Shown here piece by piece: positions 36,982 through 48,120 of a stretch of DNA of 64,000 bases (within the stretch, counting starts at the first letter, position 1; every line of letters starts with the position of its first letter). The stretch covers positions 9,095,532 to 9,159,531 of the forward strand of contig OZ020268.1 of assembly GCA_963971225.1 (NCBI GenBank), in the 5' to 3' direction. The position numbers and the translations under genes are program-made. The notes under the pieces are model-generated. The model saw only the letters and a program-made list of their open reading frames with translations, did no database searches and had not been told where the DNA came from. This DNA is from Melieria omissa. Its lineage: Eukaryota; Arthropoda; Insecta; Diptera; Ulidiidae.

Positions 36982-39900
36982 TATAAGCATTGTCACTATG
37001 CTACTGAGTATTATTGGTGATTATAAAAATTAATTGATGCATTGAAAAACAATTATTTCCATTAAAGAATAAAAATAAATTAAAAAAATCAAATAAAATT
37101 GAAAGAAATAATAAAATAAAAATAAAACAATTTCCCTAAAAAAAATTTGAGTCAAAGTGCTTAATAGTTGCTGAGGCCAGCACTTTTTGGCCATGACGTT
37201 TGAGATATATAATAGAAAGACCCCGTTTCTTTCTTAACAATCATTCCATTTCATATTCTGAATCTTATAGCCAACTTTTGTGAAATTCAACTATCACTTA
37301 AACCTAACACGCGTTGGCAACTCTATACAGAACCATCGCTTCAGCCTTTCAAATTCTGCTCGTCACTCTCCAGAACTGTGCAATAAGAATCTCCCAACAA
37401 AATAATGGCCGAGCAAGACCGGCAAAATAATTTCTCTTACTCTCACCTTTTACAACGAAATTTACAGATTTTAGCGATTTATTTAACTGTGCACACAAAC
37501 ACAAACCCACACACACACACATGCAGCCGGCGCTGTCGCTGTGATCTAAACAGACAAATAAACAAATAAACAAACAAAAAAAAGACGACGAACTAACGTT
37601 ATCTAAGCAAATGTGCATAGAAATACACTGACCTACACATGCACACAGCTGTGCGGCGAATTCGTGATCAAGAGAGCGGCACAAGTCTCCAATGGTGGTG
37701 GACAGACCCACCACCTGCGTGCACCAGCACCGGCCCAACAACACCACATAACATAACGAAATTTACAGCTATATTTGCCGCTGTGTACGTGTGCGTGTCT
37801 CTGTATGTGTGCAGCTGATTGCCTGAGCGAGCGGCTGTGATTTGTATCTACCGACGTCTGTTGCCTGAGTTGGAGCAGATACCAATGAGAGAGTGTGGCC
37901 AAGAGAGCGCAAGATGCTCAGAACTTGTTTCGGCTAACATTGACTCTGACTCTGACTGTGACTCTGACTGTGACTTTGCGGCGGCGACCCATTACAGCGT
38001 CCCCACCACAACCAGCTCACCAACCAATTTGCCGCTCTAAGGTTTTTCTGCCGTTTGGTGGCTTTCTTGGTGTTCGCTTGCAAGTCGTGCGGTCGCTTGC
38101 TCGACGATTCATTTTATCATGTAGCCGGCATTCGGCTTCGATCAGGCAGAGTTGGCTTGGCGTGCAGCGAGTGAAACTAAACTTCACTCTCACTCACCTG
38201 TGCGTAACGATTGCGCAAGCGCACTCACACTCGCACTTGGCCGTTGCCGCTTGCCGCCTTCCGCCACTTACGGTATTAGAAGCGTTCTTTTCGGCTCTGT
38301 TACGCGAGTTTGGGCTTTCTTCGCGCTGCTTCTAGTGCTTTCTTCGTGCGCTTGCGCTCTTATGTGAGCAAATATTGGCTACAACATTATTATTGTTTTC
38401 AGTTTTGTGTACTTCTTCTATATGTTGTTCTTCTTTCATTGTTGTTTTTGTATTTTGTGCTTTGCACATTTCTTTGGGCTTATTTTTATTGCTTGATGAC
38501 TTTTTACATGAATTTGTTTTGAAAGTCTTTATTGCCTCTACTGCTGTTACTTCTTCTTCTTCTTTTGCAACTATTGCGCATTTACGTAATTCACACATAC
38601 ATACATACATACATACATGTGTATGGACACAAATACTGAGTCAACTTTCGGGCCACAGTTTAGGCCACATTCGGCGCCATTGTTGGCAATAATTGTGGCT
38701 GGCATTGTGCGGCGAAAGTAATTGCACAAGTTGGCGTAATTTCGTCTCGTCTATGCATTACTTCTGCATTCTTATTAGAATTCTGCATAAGTTGTAAAAC
38801 TAAATTCAGAAGGACTCAGCATCAAAATGAGGTTAGAAACTATGAGCTTTACAAGTTGCTGAACCTACACTGGAAAGATGTGAGAATGAAAAGGTCAGAC
38901 GCTAAGAAGAATTTCACTTGACTGAACTAACAAAGTGGGTTGTTAAGAAGATGACTCAGTATTGTCTTCTAGGAAAAATCCCTAGAAGACGAAAGTCAAC
39001 TGTTTTACAAATGGAACGTTGGTACAATAGGTAAAGGATTATTATGAAATCATTATTAGGTGTTGATAATGTTTATGTGTGGGTTGGCCAAAAAACCAAA
39101 GGCCCAAACAAACAAACCATTCCACAGCATTTTCAATTCAACTGCATCCAGTGCGTGCCAACAACAACGTTCATGGGGACGTGACCTCGTTAGTTGCCCG
39201 ACACTTGGCCACTACGTGCGGACTTTAGCTTTTAGCGGTGGCTACGAATTCTTTCCTACAAACGCTACGTGGCTGAAATTTTAATTTAGCTTCGATTAGT
39301 GAATTTTTTAACTGCCATCCACTTGAAATTAACACTTCGTGTATACCACAATTCGATTCTTGTCGACTTCATTCAAATATTCGCAATTCTCTTCATAATT
39401 TCATTTGATTGCGTACAGTGCGCATAGTTGCAATTACGCACAAACACCTTGCGTCGCGTCTCACTTTCCTATTGGCGTCTCTGGTGCTGCACACTGGAAC
39501 TGCTCGAATTGTTAGTGCGCTGTGTTCTTGCGCCGCTGCTGCGCCATCTTTCTATCCCTCGGGCTTTGCATGTGTCTCACAGTCTGACTGTCTTTCTGTT
39601 TGTCTGTCCGTCTTTTGGTCTCAACGTACATTCGCGTTGCGTGCACTTATAGTCTTACAAACGCTGCTTCTTCGTTCAGCCAATTCTTTGCTTGCCACTT
39701 TGGACGTTGCTTCTTCTCCCCTTTTCAGCCATTATATCGTGTACGCTATTCATGTTCGTGTTCTTCACTTATTTCTTCGTCTCATACATAAATATTTCTT
39801 TGGCCTTTTTGCTGTTTGCGCTCTGTGCTCGTCCGTCTGTTCTTGGCTGTGTTCTGTTCTGCTCGTTGATTGTTTTTGTTTTTTTGTCCAGCCGCTTCGT

Positions 39901-40466
39901 GTGTTCTTTGAAGCGTTGTTGTTAATTTTTATCTTTATTTACCTTTTTGCTGTTGTTGGTATTTTGCTAAAATACCAGTTTTACCTGTTTGTGTACCTAC
40001 TAACGTACTAACACTGTTATAGCGGATTCAGTCGCTGTCGCATTCGTTGCTGCTTCTCTTGTTCTTATTGCTGCAACCGTTGTTGTTGTTGTAGCTGTTC
40101 TTATTGTCCGCCTTGGTCAGTAGAGTGTGTGTGCTGTGGGCTCATCCTCTTTGCTGTTCTTCCTTCTGCATACGACTTTGGCCTTAAGGAACACTGGCCG
40201 TACACACACTTTGTTGGCCTTTATTGAAATTGTTGAGATTTTTTGCGCCGAACATGGAATCTGTGATAGAAGCTTAGCAAACGTGGTTTGAAATTGATAT
40301 AAATATTTAAGTAGGTAAAACTGTAATGAGTGAAAGCATAAGCCAGGGTTGATTGGGTTTGAATCTCACACTTGTCAGTAAATACTTATGGAATCGAGAC
40401 AAAACCAAAGGATATAATATTTTATTATAATAAAATCGAATCTAATCTTGAAAGTTGGTAAAGTAA
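36982..40466. other. Upstream intergenic DNA
   Basis: No gene supported. (ACAT)6 lies at 38595-38618. GC-richer patches at 37640-38360 and 39400-40110 open frames up to 200 codons that look like chance (Leu/Phe/Cys-rich, no domain). This is a possible enhancer region of svb by position only. Confidence 0.5.
38595..38618. repeat. (ACAT)6 microsatellite
   Basis: Six uninterrupted ACAT units. Confidence 0.95.
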
Positions 40467-40468
40467 TA

Positions 40469-41431
40469 GGGATACCGGTTAATTCGTGCGGTTTTTTTGG
40501 GGGAAATTGAAGCTTTATTGTGAAAAAAATGGTTACAAATTTAATATTCAAAGTATTGTCCATCACTAGCTATAACTTTTTCCATTTTTCTGGCAATTCA
40601 CGAATACCCTTTTTGAAAAATTCGGCCGGCTTTTCCGCTATCCACGAATCAATCCAATTTTTGACTTCTTCATAATTGGAGAAGTGCTGGTCAGCCAGGC
40701 CATGTTGCATTGATTGGAAGAGATAGTAATCGGACGGCGCAAGGTCTGGACTATACGACCAAATACACAGCATAACCTTCAGGGCATGAATGTTCTGAAC
40801 GGCCGTCGATGATGATGCATGGCCGGGGTATCCATACGTTGCTCGACATTTTGGATTATCGTAATGGACCCACTTTTCATCGCCAGTGACAATTCGATGT
40901 AAAAAACTTTTTCTTTTGTGCCGTTGAAGCAGTTGTTCACACGTGAAAAATCGGCGTTCGACGTCTCTTGGCTTCAACCAATGGCCTACCTTCCGGATCA
41001 TTCCCATTACTTTTAGACGATTGGAAATGGTTTGTTGAGCGACGACAAGTGAGTTTGCAAGTTCTTCTTGCGTTTGGGATGGATCTTGGTCGAGCAATGT
41101 CTCCAATACGTGATCTTCAAACTTTTTTGGCTGTCCGGGCCGTTCATTGTCCTCCAAGTGAAAATTGCTACTTTTAAACCGTGCAAACCACTTCTGGCAA
41201 GTACGCTCAGCTATATCATGCACACCATACACTTCCACCAAAAAACAATGACTTTCGGCAGCTTTTTTCTTCATATTGAAGTAATGAAGAAGTACTCCCC
41301 GCAAAAACACTTTATTCGGCACAAAATTCGACATTTTCAGAGTAAAAAAAAGTATGGTTGTTTACGCTTCAGCTAAATGACACATACTGATTCTGAAACT
41401 ATATGAAAACCGCATTATTAACCGGTACCCC
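40469..41431 (-). mobile_element. Mauritiana-like mariner element, internally deleted (963 bp)
   Basis: Imperfect inverted ends of about 27 bp: left GGGATACCGGTTAAT, right complement GGGGTACCGGTTAAT, both continuing to TGCGGTTTT. Flanking TA target duplications lie at 40467-40468 and 41432-41433. Full mariners are about 1.28 kb, so roughly 0.3 kb is missing from the interior. The transposase frame is on the minus strand. Confidence 0.95.
40570..41334 (-). pseudogene. Mariner transposase with in-frame internal deletion (254 codons)
   Basis: The mariner transposase normally has about 345 residues: an N-terminal DNA-binding part with two helix-turn-helix motifs and a DD34D catalytic domain. Here the N-terminus (MSNFVPNK; AESHCFLVEVYG; CQKWFARFKS) and the second HTH (TQEELANSL..QQTISNRL) are complete. 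The linker has lost about four residues before LKPRDVERRFF. The first catalytic Asp (VTGDEKWVHYDNPK) and the third (YSPDLAPSDYYLF) are present. The second Asp region (HDNARPH-type) is gone: MLCIW joins directly to SYSPDL with the frame kept. Near the C-terminus a one-base loss brings an early stop after LPEKWKKL. It must be catalytically dead, but the open frame suggests a young deletion. Confidence 0.95.
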
Positions 41432-41433
41432 TA

Positions 41434-42170
41434 TTATATATTTAGTAAAAAAAATTGTAAAACTTACTATAATAGTCAGAAATGAAACAAACAAATTGGA
41501 ATAGCTCTTGATATAAGACATTGGTGGATCTAAGACATTGGTGACAAAGTATAAGAGCTTTGAAATAAAATGAAATTTAATGAACAAAACTTAGGCTTCA
41601 TACAGCAATCATCATCTCCATGGTACATAATCCTGTGCTGTGAAAGACCATCGTTCTACTTCGTATTGGAGATATTAATGGTAAAGATTTGATGGTACAA
41701 ACGGTTGTCTGAGTACAACTGAGGAAATTTTGGCAAGTAGATCTGGGGATGATCGAATTGCAAGGATCAAGTATTGCAGATTCTGTGGGCACTTGCAGTC
41801 TTCAACTGGTTCCCTTTAATAAATCGACGGACATATATTTTTGTATTCAATAGATGCTTGTGGCCAGGGAAATATTAAGCAGGAACATTTCTTTTCATGT
41901 CTCCTTTTCGTGTCATTTCTTTAAGTTAATATTAAGCATAGTGAATATTGAAATAATAACATTTTTACTACAGGACTCTCGTAGTTTAAGGAGTCAGGGG
42001 AATATGCTTGACTCACTTTCCAGGGTTCATGTTATCATGTAATGATTGATGGTTGGTAATGATGAATGGTTGATAATGATAATGACTGATGATGTCAATG
42101 ATGATGATGATGTGAATGATAATGTCTTGATGTTTTCTATGTGCGTCAATATTTAAATATTAAATCTATG
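41434..42170. other. Intergenic DNA without a recognised gene
   Basis: No homologous domain recognised. The 42030-42125 end is rich in GAT/AATGAT words. Confidence 0.5.
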
Positions 42171-43150
42171 TATATTTATGTATATAAAAGAAAGTGGATG
42201 TATGTGTGTTAGCGCATCAGACAATTCCTGCCATGTTTGACCGCGAATCACTTGAGAACGGCTGGACCGATTTGGCTGTTTTTTGTTTCTTGTAATAGTA
42301 GTTGTCGCCGCCGCCGTGGCTCAGTTGGTTAGTGCGCGGTCCAGCGAGTCGAATGCAGAGCGACGCAAGTACTACTGCATGTAGTAACACCTAAAAAAAA
42401 TAACGGGAAACTCGTTTTCTCTTTCGGTGGCTGTCCTCTCAGCTGGAAATAGCAAACCTCTGAGAGTAAAAATTGCCAATGAAAAAGCTCCCAACCTGCC
42501 GTTCGGAACCGGCATAAAACTGTAGATCCCTTCCACCCGCGTACAAATTTACACGCATAACACGGGTGGTTGCGGGAAGCTAGGCCTTAGTCTCGCTAAG
42601 CGGGCTGTCGTGCCAGTCAATTATTATTATTATTAATAGTAGTTGTCCGACCAAGGTTTATATGAAAGAAAATTTTAGAAAAACGGGGCGTCACACATTT
42701 TCATAAGCCCAAATTATCAGGCACCAGTAGTCACACGTCAATTAAATTCACTACGAACTTACTATGTAGTGATGTACTTCGACGGAGGGACTGGTGCGGC
42801 TATTGGACGAGGGGGCGTGGCACCACCCATACAAGCCAAATCTTTAATATAGAATATCATTGAAATGGTAAGTCGTACAACACTGAAATTTAGTACGCCG
42901 CCGTCACATAGATGAGTCATTCACCTGGTAAGATTTAATGGCCGTTAGACAAGGGGCGTGGCACATTTTTTGTTACCCAAATATTCCGCTGAATTGTAAG
43001 TCACAGAGCAATGAAACTAAGTACGAACCTAGCTTTCTCCTTTTCTACACAGGAAATGGTGCAGGTAGTGAATAAGGGGGCGTGGCGTAAGTAAAAATGA
43101 TAAAAAGTGATTTTTAAAATTCGTATGGTTCAAGCGCAGTCCTTTACTGT
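42171..43150. mobile_element. Decayed, unclassified interspersed repeat interrupted by a SINE
   Basis: The left part contains CGCGAATCACTTGAGAACGG and CTGGACCGATTTGGCTG, wording typical of transposon ends abundant in insect genomes. The right part has a degenerate repeat with GGGGCGTGGC at 42812, 42953 and 43077 (spacings 141 and 124) and ACTAAGTACGAAC/AAATTTAGTACG words. The class is uncertain; a Helitron-like origin is a guess. The SINE at 42307-42634 interrupts it. Confidence 0.5.
42307..42634 (+). mobile_element. tRNA-derived SINE, full-length with 13-bp target duplication
   Basis: The head is tRNA-like: GCCGTGGCTCAGTTGG carries a Pol III A box, and GCGAGTCGAATGC is a degenerate B box. 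The body has GGCTGTCCTCTCAGCTGG, AAGCTCCCAACCTGCCGTTC and AAACTGTAGATCCC, shared with the 47.1-kb copy, and the tail is (ATT)n. The duplication AATAGTAGTTGTC is perfect at 42294-42306 and 42635-42647, showing insertion through target-primed reverse transcription. Confidence 0.93.
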
Positions 43151-46100
43151 TTCTTTACTGAAACTGCTGCTGGTGCTGCTAACATTGCTGATTTGTTTGC
43201 CTCAATTGCGTTAGTCAGTAGCTCTTCCTCTTCCTTTAGTTTTTTATTAAAATTCTTAATTTTCCACAACCTAAAAGTTTTTGCAATTTGAGTCCAAATG
43301 TTCAGAGCAAAATACATAAATATTTCCTTAACAGACAAAAACCTCAAATTTGAAATATTTGGTCTCAATTGCAAGGCACATTTTTTACAACCCACCTTCA
43401 ACCTGCGCCGCCATCGCCATCGCATTAAGTACTCGCATTGGCCATTAAATACGACTACATTCGAAATGAAAGGAATCGTAATTTATGGGTTTCAGTTCCG
43501 CAATTAACACAAACTGTAGCTTTGTATGTTCGTTGTCTGCTCATGCAGGTAAGTTGCGTTAAGTTTCGAGTAGTAGCAAAAATTATGACGCGCCAACTGA
43601 TTACCCCCCACTCAGCGCACTTCCATAGTGGGGCGACGCATGTGTATGGGAAGCAGCGTGTGTATTCTTCGCAGCGGTGGCGGCTAATTAAGTGTATTAG
43701 AACTTAAGCAGCGCACTTACCGCATGACGTCGAGTACGGGCGAGCACTGCCAAACATGGCAACGCCAAATGATGGACGCGCATAGCAGTCGACGCGTTGG
43801 CACTGCCAGCGACTATTGCCACTGTCGGTTGAGGTTACGCATTAGCGTTGAAACAGTGTGCATATGTACGAACAACAACAACTACAACCACAATGTGTAC
43901 AATGGCAGCATTAGTGTTGAATGCATTGCCTTAAACTTAGAGGAAGTTCAGCTAACCCGTTGACTGGGCTGATGAGAATGGACAGACGGGCGAGTGTTAG
44001 AGTTGGCGTTGACAGCGACTTGTTGAGTCGACGGGATGAAGTACGTACTGTCAATTAATTTAGGTGCTGTTGTTGTTGTTGAAAGGGCATTTGTTTTTGT
44101 TGTCTGTTGTTGCTATTTAAAGCTTTTTGTTTTTGGCCGCTTAAGCATGTTTTTGAGGTGTTAAAATTAAAAATAGTTGGGTTTTTGTTTTGCTTTGTGA
44201 TTGCCGGGTGTTGGCCACACTATGCAATTCACCTTGGCATTGAAGGTAAAATTGAAATATTTTCAAAAATACACAAATGGTGCGTCAGTTAGTCAGCTGA
44301 ATGCTAATAAGTACAAAGTGTACAAAGTGTTCTGTCCAAATTACACAACCAGATGGAATTGAATTAGAATTTGAAATTAAATTTCATTGTTAGTGCGCGT
44401 TCAAGTTTTTATCAAAAAACAACTGAGGTCATGCAATTGTAATAATAAGTAATCAAGTTTACAATAATTAATCGATTAGAAAGAAATTTTAAGAAGGTTG
44501 TTTCAAGTTGTAGGCAGAAATATGCCAATCAAGGATGACTGAAACAAACCGATCAATAATGATGAAGAATTGTGAGACTCGAGTAAAGTTGGAAGAACGT
44601 GGTTGATGGCTGATGTCTCGTTTGGATTTTGAGGGAGCAATAAATTACACAGCGAATTAGTGATTTTTCAACGAGACCTGAAAAATCAGTACAAATAATT
44701 TGCTCAAAATTCTCAACATTCGATAGGAAATCGTGTTGAGCCACTAATGTTGCATGTTCAAATGGCTTTCAATGTGTAAAGCCAAAAGAAATCCCACACT
44801 TGTGCCACCCACAGACAGCTTCACCATACAATTGTTTCAAAGTTCTGCTCAACATTAAAGTGTAAAATATTCTCAAAGCACCTGCACTGAAAACTGAACG
44901 CCGACAACGCAACGCAGCGTGGCGTAATTGCGGCTTAAGACGATTAAGTGCCATTAAGGCAAACACTCAGTGAAACAAAATAAAGTCGTCACGCCGTACG
45001 GAATTCTGACACTTTAAGCAAGAAAACCAAAAAAATTAAGTTATCAAAACACAAAAACCCTCAGCCAGCAGCACAAAGTGCCCGCATTGGTGAGAAAAGT
45101 GCGCCACAATTCAAACTCGAATTTGAAATTTTAAGCCAACGCGCTGATAAAGCCGAATCGATGTGGCGCTGCAGCGTGACATGTTGACAATATCATATGT
45201 GTGTGTGTGTGTGAGTATTCACATGTGCGTGTTTGTGACTAATGCCGATTTGAATGAAACAATAATAACAACAACAACGAACTGCAAAGGGTTCAAAGCG
45301 CCAACTGTGCGACGGTGTCGGTTCAGTCAAATTAAAACGCAAGTTGGCGCGTACAAATTTTACAACAACCATTGTCACAACAGCAACTAAAACAACAACA
45401 ACAATAATAGCAGCAATAGCAGTGGCAGCAGCGTAAATAAACTTCAAATTTAAATTCAAGTTCATGATGAATGTCTCACGTGCTATTGCTCCAGTGGCAA
45501 TGGCAGTGGTGCGAGCTGATTGCCAGTGCGACCAACCAACCAACCAGCCAGTCAGTCGGCCAGACGTACAAGTGTGCCGTTGGTGGGGCGTTACGTTGGT
45601 GCTGCTGTTGCGGCAATAACAATGCCCCAATGGCTCAGACGTTGGCTCTACGCTGCAGGCGGAATATCACTTTCGGGGCATGTTGCTGTTGCTGTTGCTG
45701 CTGCTGGCGGTGACCATTGTTTTTGTTGCTGCCGATGCTGGTGGTAATGCTGCTGCGCAATTGTGCTTTTTGTACGCTTTTCTTTGGCAATTTTTTGGCG
45801 TTTTCCTATACTGTGCGCGCCGGTTTCTGTTTCTGTGCCTTGCAGTGCGCCTTCATTTTCCACTTGGCGTTGCTTTTATTGCTTATTTTCAGCATTGTTG
45901 TCAGCGCTTAGTGACTGTTTTTGTATTTGTTATTTTCGTTGTTGTTGTTGCTATTTGACAATTGCGCTGCCTGTTGGCTTAGGTCTTTGGCTTTTTGGCA
46001 TGTTTCTTTGACTTTTATCAAATTGAAGTTTGTTGCTTGTGTCTTTTGATTTGTGTTTTATTGGTTTTGAACGCGTCGTCGTCGTTGTTGGCCTTCCACA

Positions 46101-47073
46101 ACGCTTGGTGTCTGTCTTGTGCTTTTTTGTAAATGTGTAATAAAACTGTTCTTGTTACTTTTATTGTGCTCGTTGGTTGTTGTTGTGGTGGTTGTTGTAG
46201 TACTTCTTTGCTGTGGAAGGCAGTCACACGTCGATCGCAGATTGTGAGCGCACTAAAGTGCGAACACGCGTTTTTTATGGTTTCATTGCCTTGTTGCCGC
46301 ATAGAATTGTTGCGCTCATTAGTTGTGCTGTTTCACTGATTTTCGAACTCACGCTTCATTTGATTATTTTGTTGAATTGTTTTCATTAAGCAATTGGAAT
46401 TGGATGTTTGGCATAATTGCTGCAAAGTATTTCAAGTTGAAAATAAATAAAATTGAGCTGTCAACAATGCTGACAATTGTTCAATTTTACAGAATAAGAA
46501 AATGAAAATCTTAAAACCTTTGTTGTTTGCAGAACTGTGCAATACAACAGAGCTGACAATGCAATAAGCACAAAAATAAACAAACAATAAACAGACAAGG
46601 GATTAGTAGGGAGCTGGGCGTGCTTCGGGGCAGAGATGCCAAAACAGCAGGTAAACATGCAGTAAAGATGAACAGGAAATAAAAGGCGTAAATTGTTTGC
46701 ATCTTTCTTTTGCTACAACAAAGCAGTTACGAAAGTATTACGGCACAGGCTATGAGCATTGTGCGCCTTCAATTCTTTGAAGGATTTTCACTGACTTCCA
46801 AAGGGTTCTCAAGGCTGTGTTTGTTTCGGGACAAGAACCGTTTTGGGACTTAAGGTGGGAAGAGATAAAAAGACCCGAAATGTTGTGCGGAAATGCCAAA
46901 AAATTGCATATGGATAAATATTCCTTTTCTAGCAAAAGTATTACTGTAGTACTTGGAAAAATAAAAACAAGAGTTCCTGTTGTGTAAAGTGATTAGTTTG
47001 AGCGTAAGAAAAAAAGAAAAAGGAATGTTGTTAATACTTTTTTTTACTTTTGTTTGCTTCGATAGTTGTATGC
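43151..47073. other. Upstream intergenic DNA
   Basis: No gene supported. GT tract at about 45195-45212, CAA runs at 45264-45278 and 45391-45405, and a GTT/GCT-rich patch at 45680-45960 that opens hydrophobic low-complexity frames. Confidence 0.5.
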
Positions 47074-47290
47074 AGCCGCCGTAGCTCAGCTGGCTATTGC
47101 GTTGGGCCGCGAGGCAAGACTCCGCGAGTTCAATACTCTGTTGCGTTAACACCGAAAAAAAAGAAAAACAACAATTTTTCTTTCGGCGGCTGTCCTCTCA
47201 GCAGGAAATGGCAAACTTCTGAGATTAAAAGTGCCTGTGAAAAAGCTCCCAACTCGCCGTTTGGAATCGGCATAAAACTGTAGGTCCCTT
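47074..47290 (+). mobile_element. Second copy of the tRNA-derived SINE, 3'-shortened
   Basis: It starts GCAGCCGCCGTAGCTCAGCTGG-like; the A box TAGCTCAGCTGG and B box GAGTTCAATAC are better preserved than in the 42.3-kb copy. It shares CGGCTGTCCTCTCAGC, GAAAAAGCTCCCAAC and AAACTGTAGGTCCCTTCCA. Homology ends shortly after that; no clear target duplication was found. Confidence 0.88.
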
Positions 47291-47388
47291 CCAACCTTGT
47301 AACAAACATTAACAACCTTGTAAACAAACAATAACTAACCAATAATAGTAATCTATAGAAAACCAGTTTGACTTCTTAATGAAGGAGA

Positions 47389-48120
47389 GCAGCTTTGGGA
47401 TTTTGACTTAAGCCGCATTGGACAGATTCGTCGAGGATTTGGACCCCAGGGTAGAGAGTTAGCGTTCCTGCAGAACCGAACGGTGACACAGGAAGTGTTG
47501 TATCGTTTCTACCCTTTCTTCATTGCTGGACAATAGGAACCATTTGATTAGCAAGGACCAAATAGTGCAGCTCCCAATGATGATTTGAACGAGCTGTCAA
47601 AGGGGGGTTGGACTAATGAAAGGTAAAAGTTGTGTTTTCCTCAAAGAAAGGGAGGGACACAACGGCTGGCGGAGGCCGCAATCTGTTCTTCTACAAGGAC
47701 TCAGTATTGTTTTGTCCAACTGTCTATATTCATATTCAAGGCAGATATTAGAGGAAGCACAGGGATATCTCACTCCGAAAAAGCAGTTTCGGGATTTTGA
47801 CTTAAGCCGCACTAGACAGATTCGTCGAGGATTTGGACCCCAGGGTAGAGAGTCAGCGTTCCTGCAAAGCCAAACGGTGACACAGAAAGTGTTTTATCAT
47901 TTCTTCCTCTTCTTCATTACTGGACAAGAGGAGCCATTTGATTAGCAAGGACCAAATAGTGCAGCCCTCAGTGATGACCGAGCTGTCAAATGGTGGTGGG
48001 GCTCATGAAAGGTAAAAGTCGTGCTTTCTTCTACAAGGACTCAGTTTTTTTTTCCAACTGTCTATATTCATATTAAGGCAGATATCGGCACCACAGGGAT
48101 ATCTCACTCCAGAGTAAAGT
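47389..48120. repeat. Unidentified tandem duplication, unit 394 bp
   Basis: Copy 1 starts at 47389 and copy 2 at 47783 (GGGATTTTGACTTAAGCCGC aligned at 47397 and 47791). Shared blocks include ACAGATTCGTCGAGGATTTG, ACCCCAGGGTAGAGAGT, GCAAGGACCAAATAGTGCAG, CTGTCTATATTCATATT and CACAGGGATATCTCACTCC. Copy 2 is about 50 bp shorter because an internal segment is lost. A 109-codon plus-strand frame (47616-47945) spans the junction; I recognise no domain. It may derive from a duplicated gene or retroelement fragment. Confidence 0.85.

Noticed and set aside
39409..40011. 200-codon plus-strand open frame
   Set aside because: Leu/Phe/Cys-rich translation of T-rich DNA with no domain; overlapping alternative frames are equally open.
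47074..47145. tRNA gene
   Set aside because: A and B boxes are present but the cloverleaf is not closed, and the downstream body matches the SINE at 42.3 kb.
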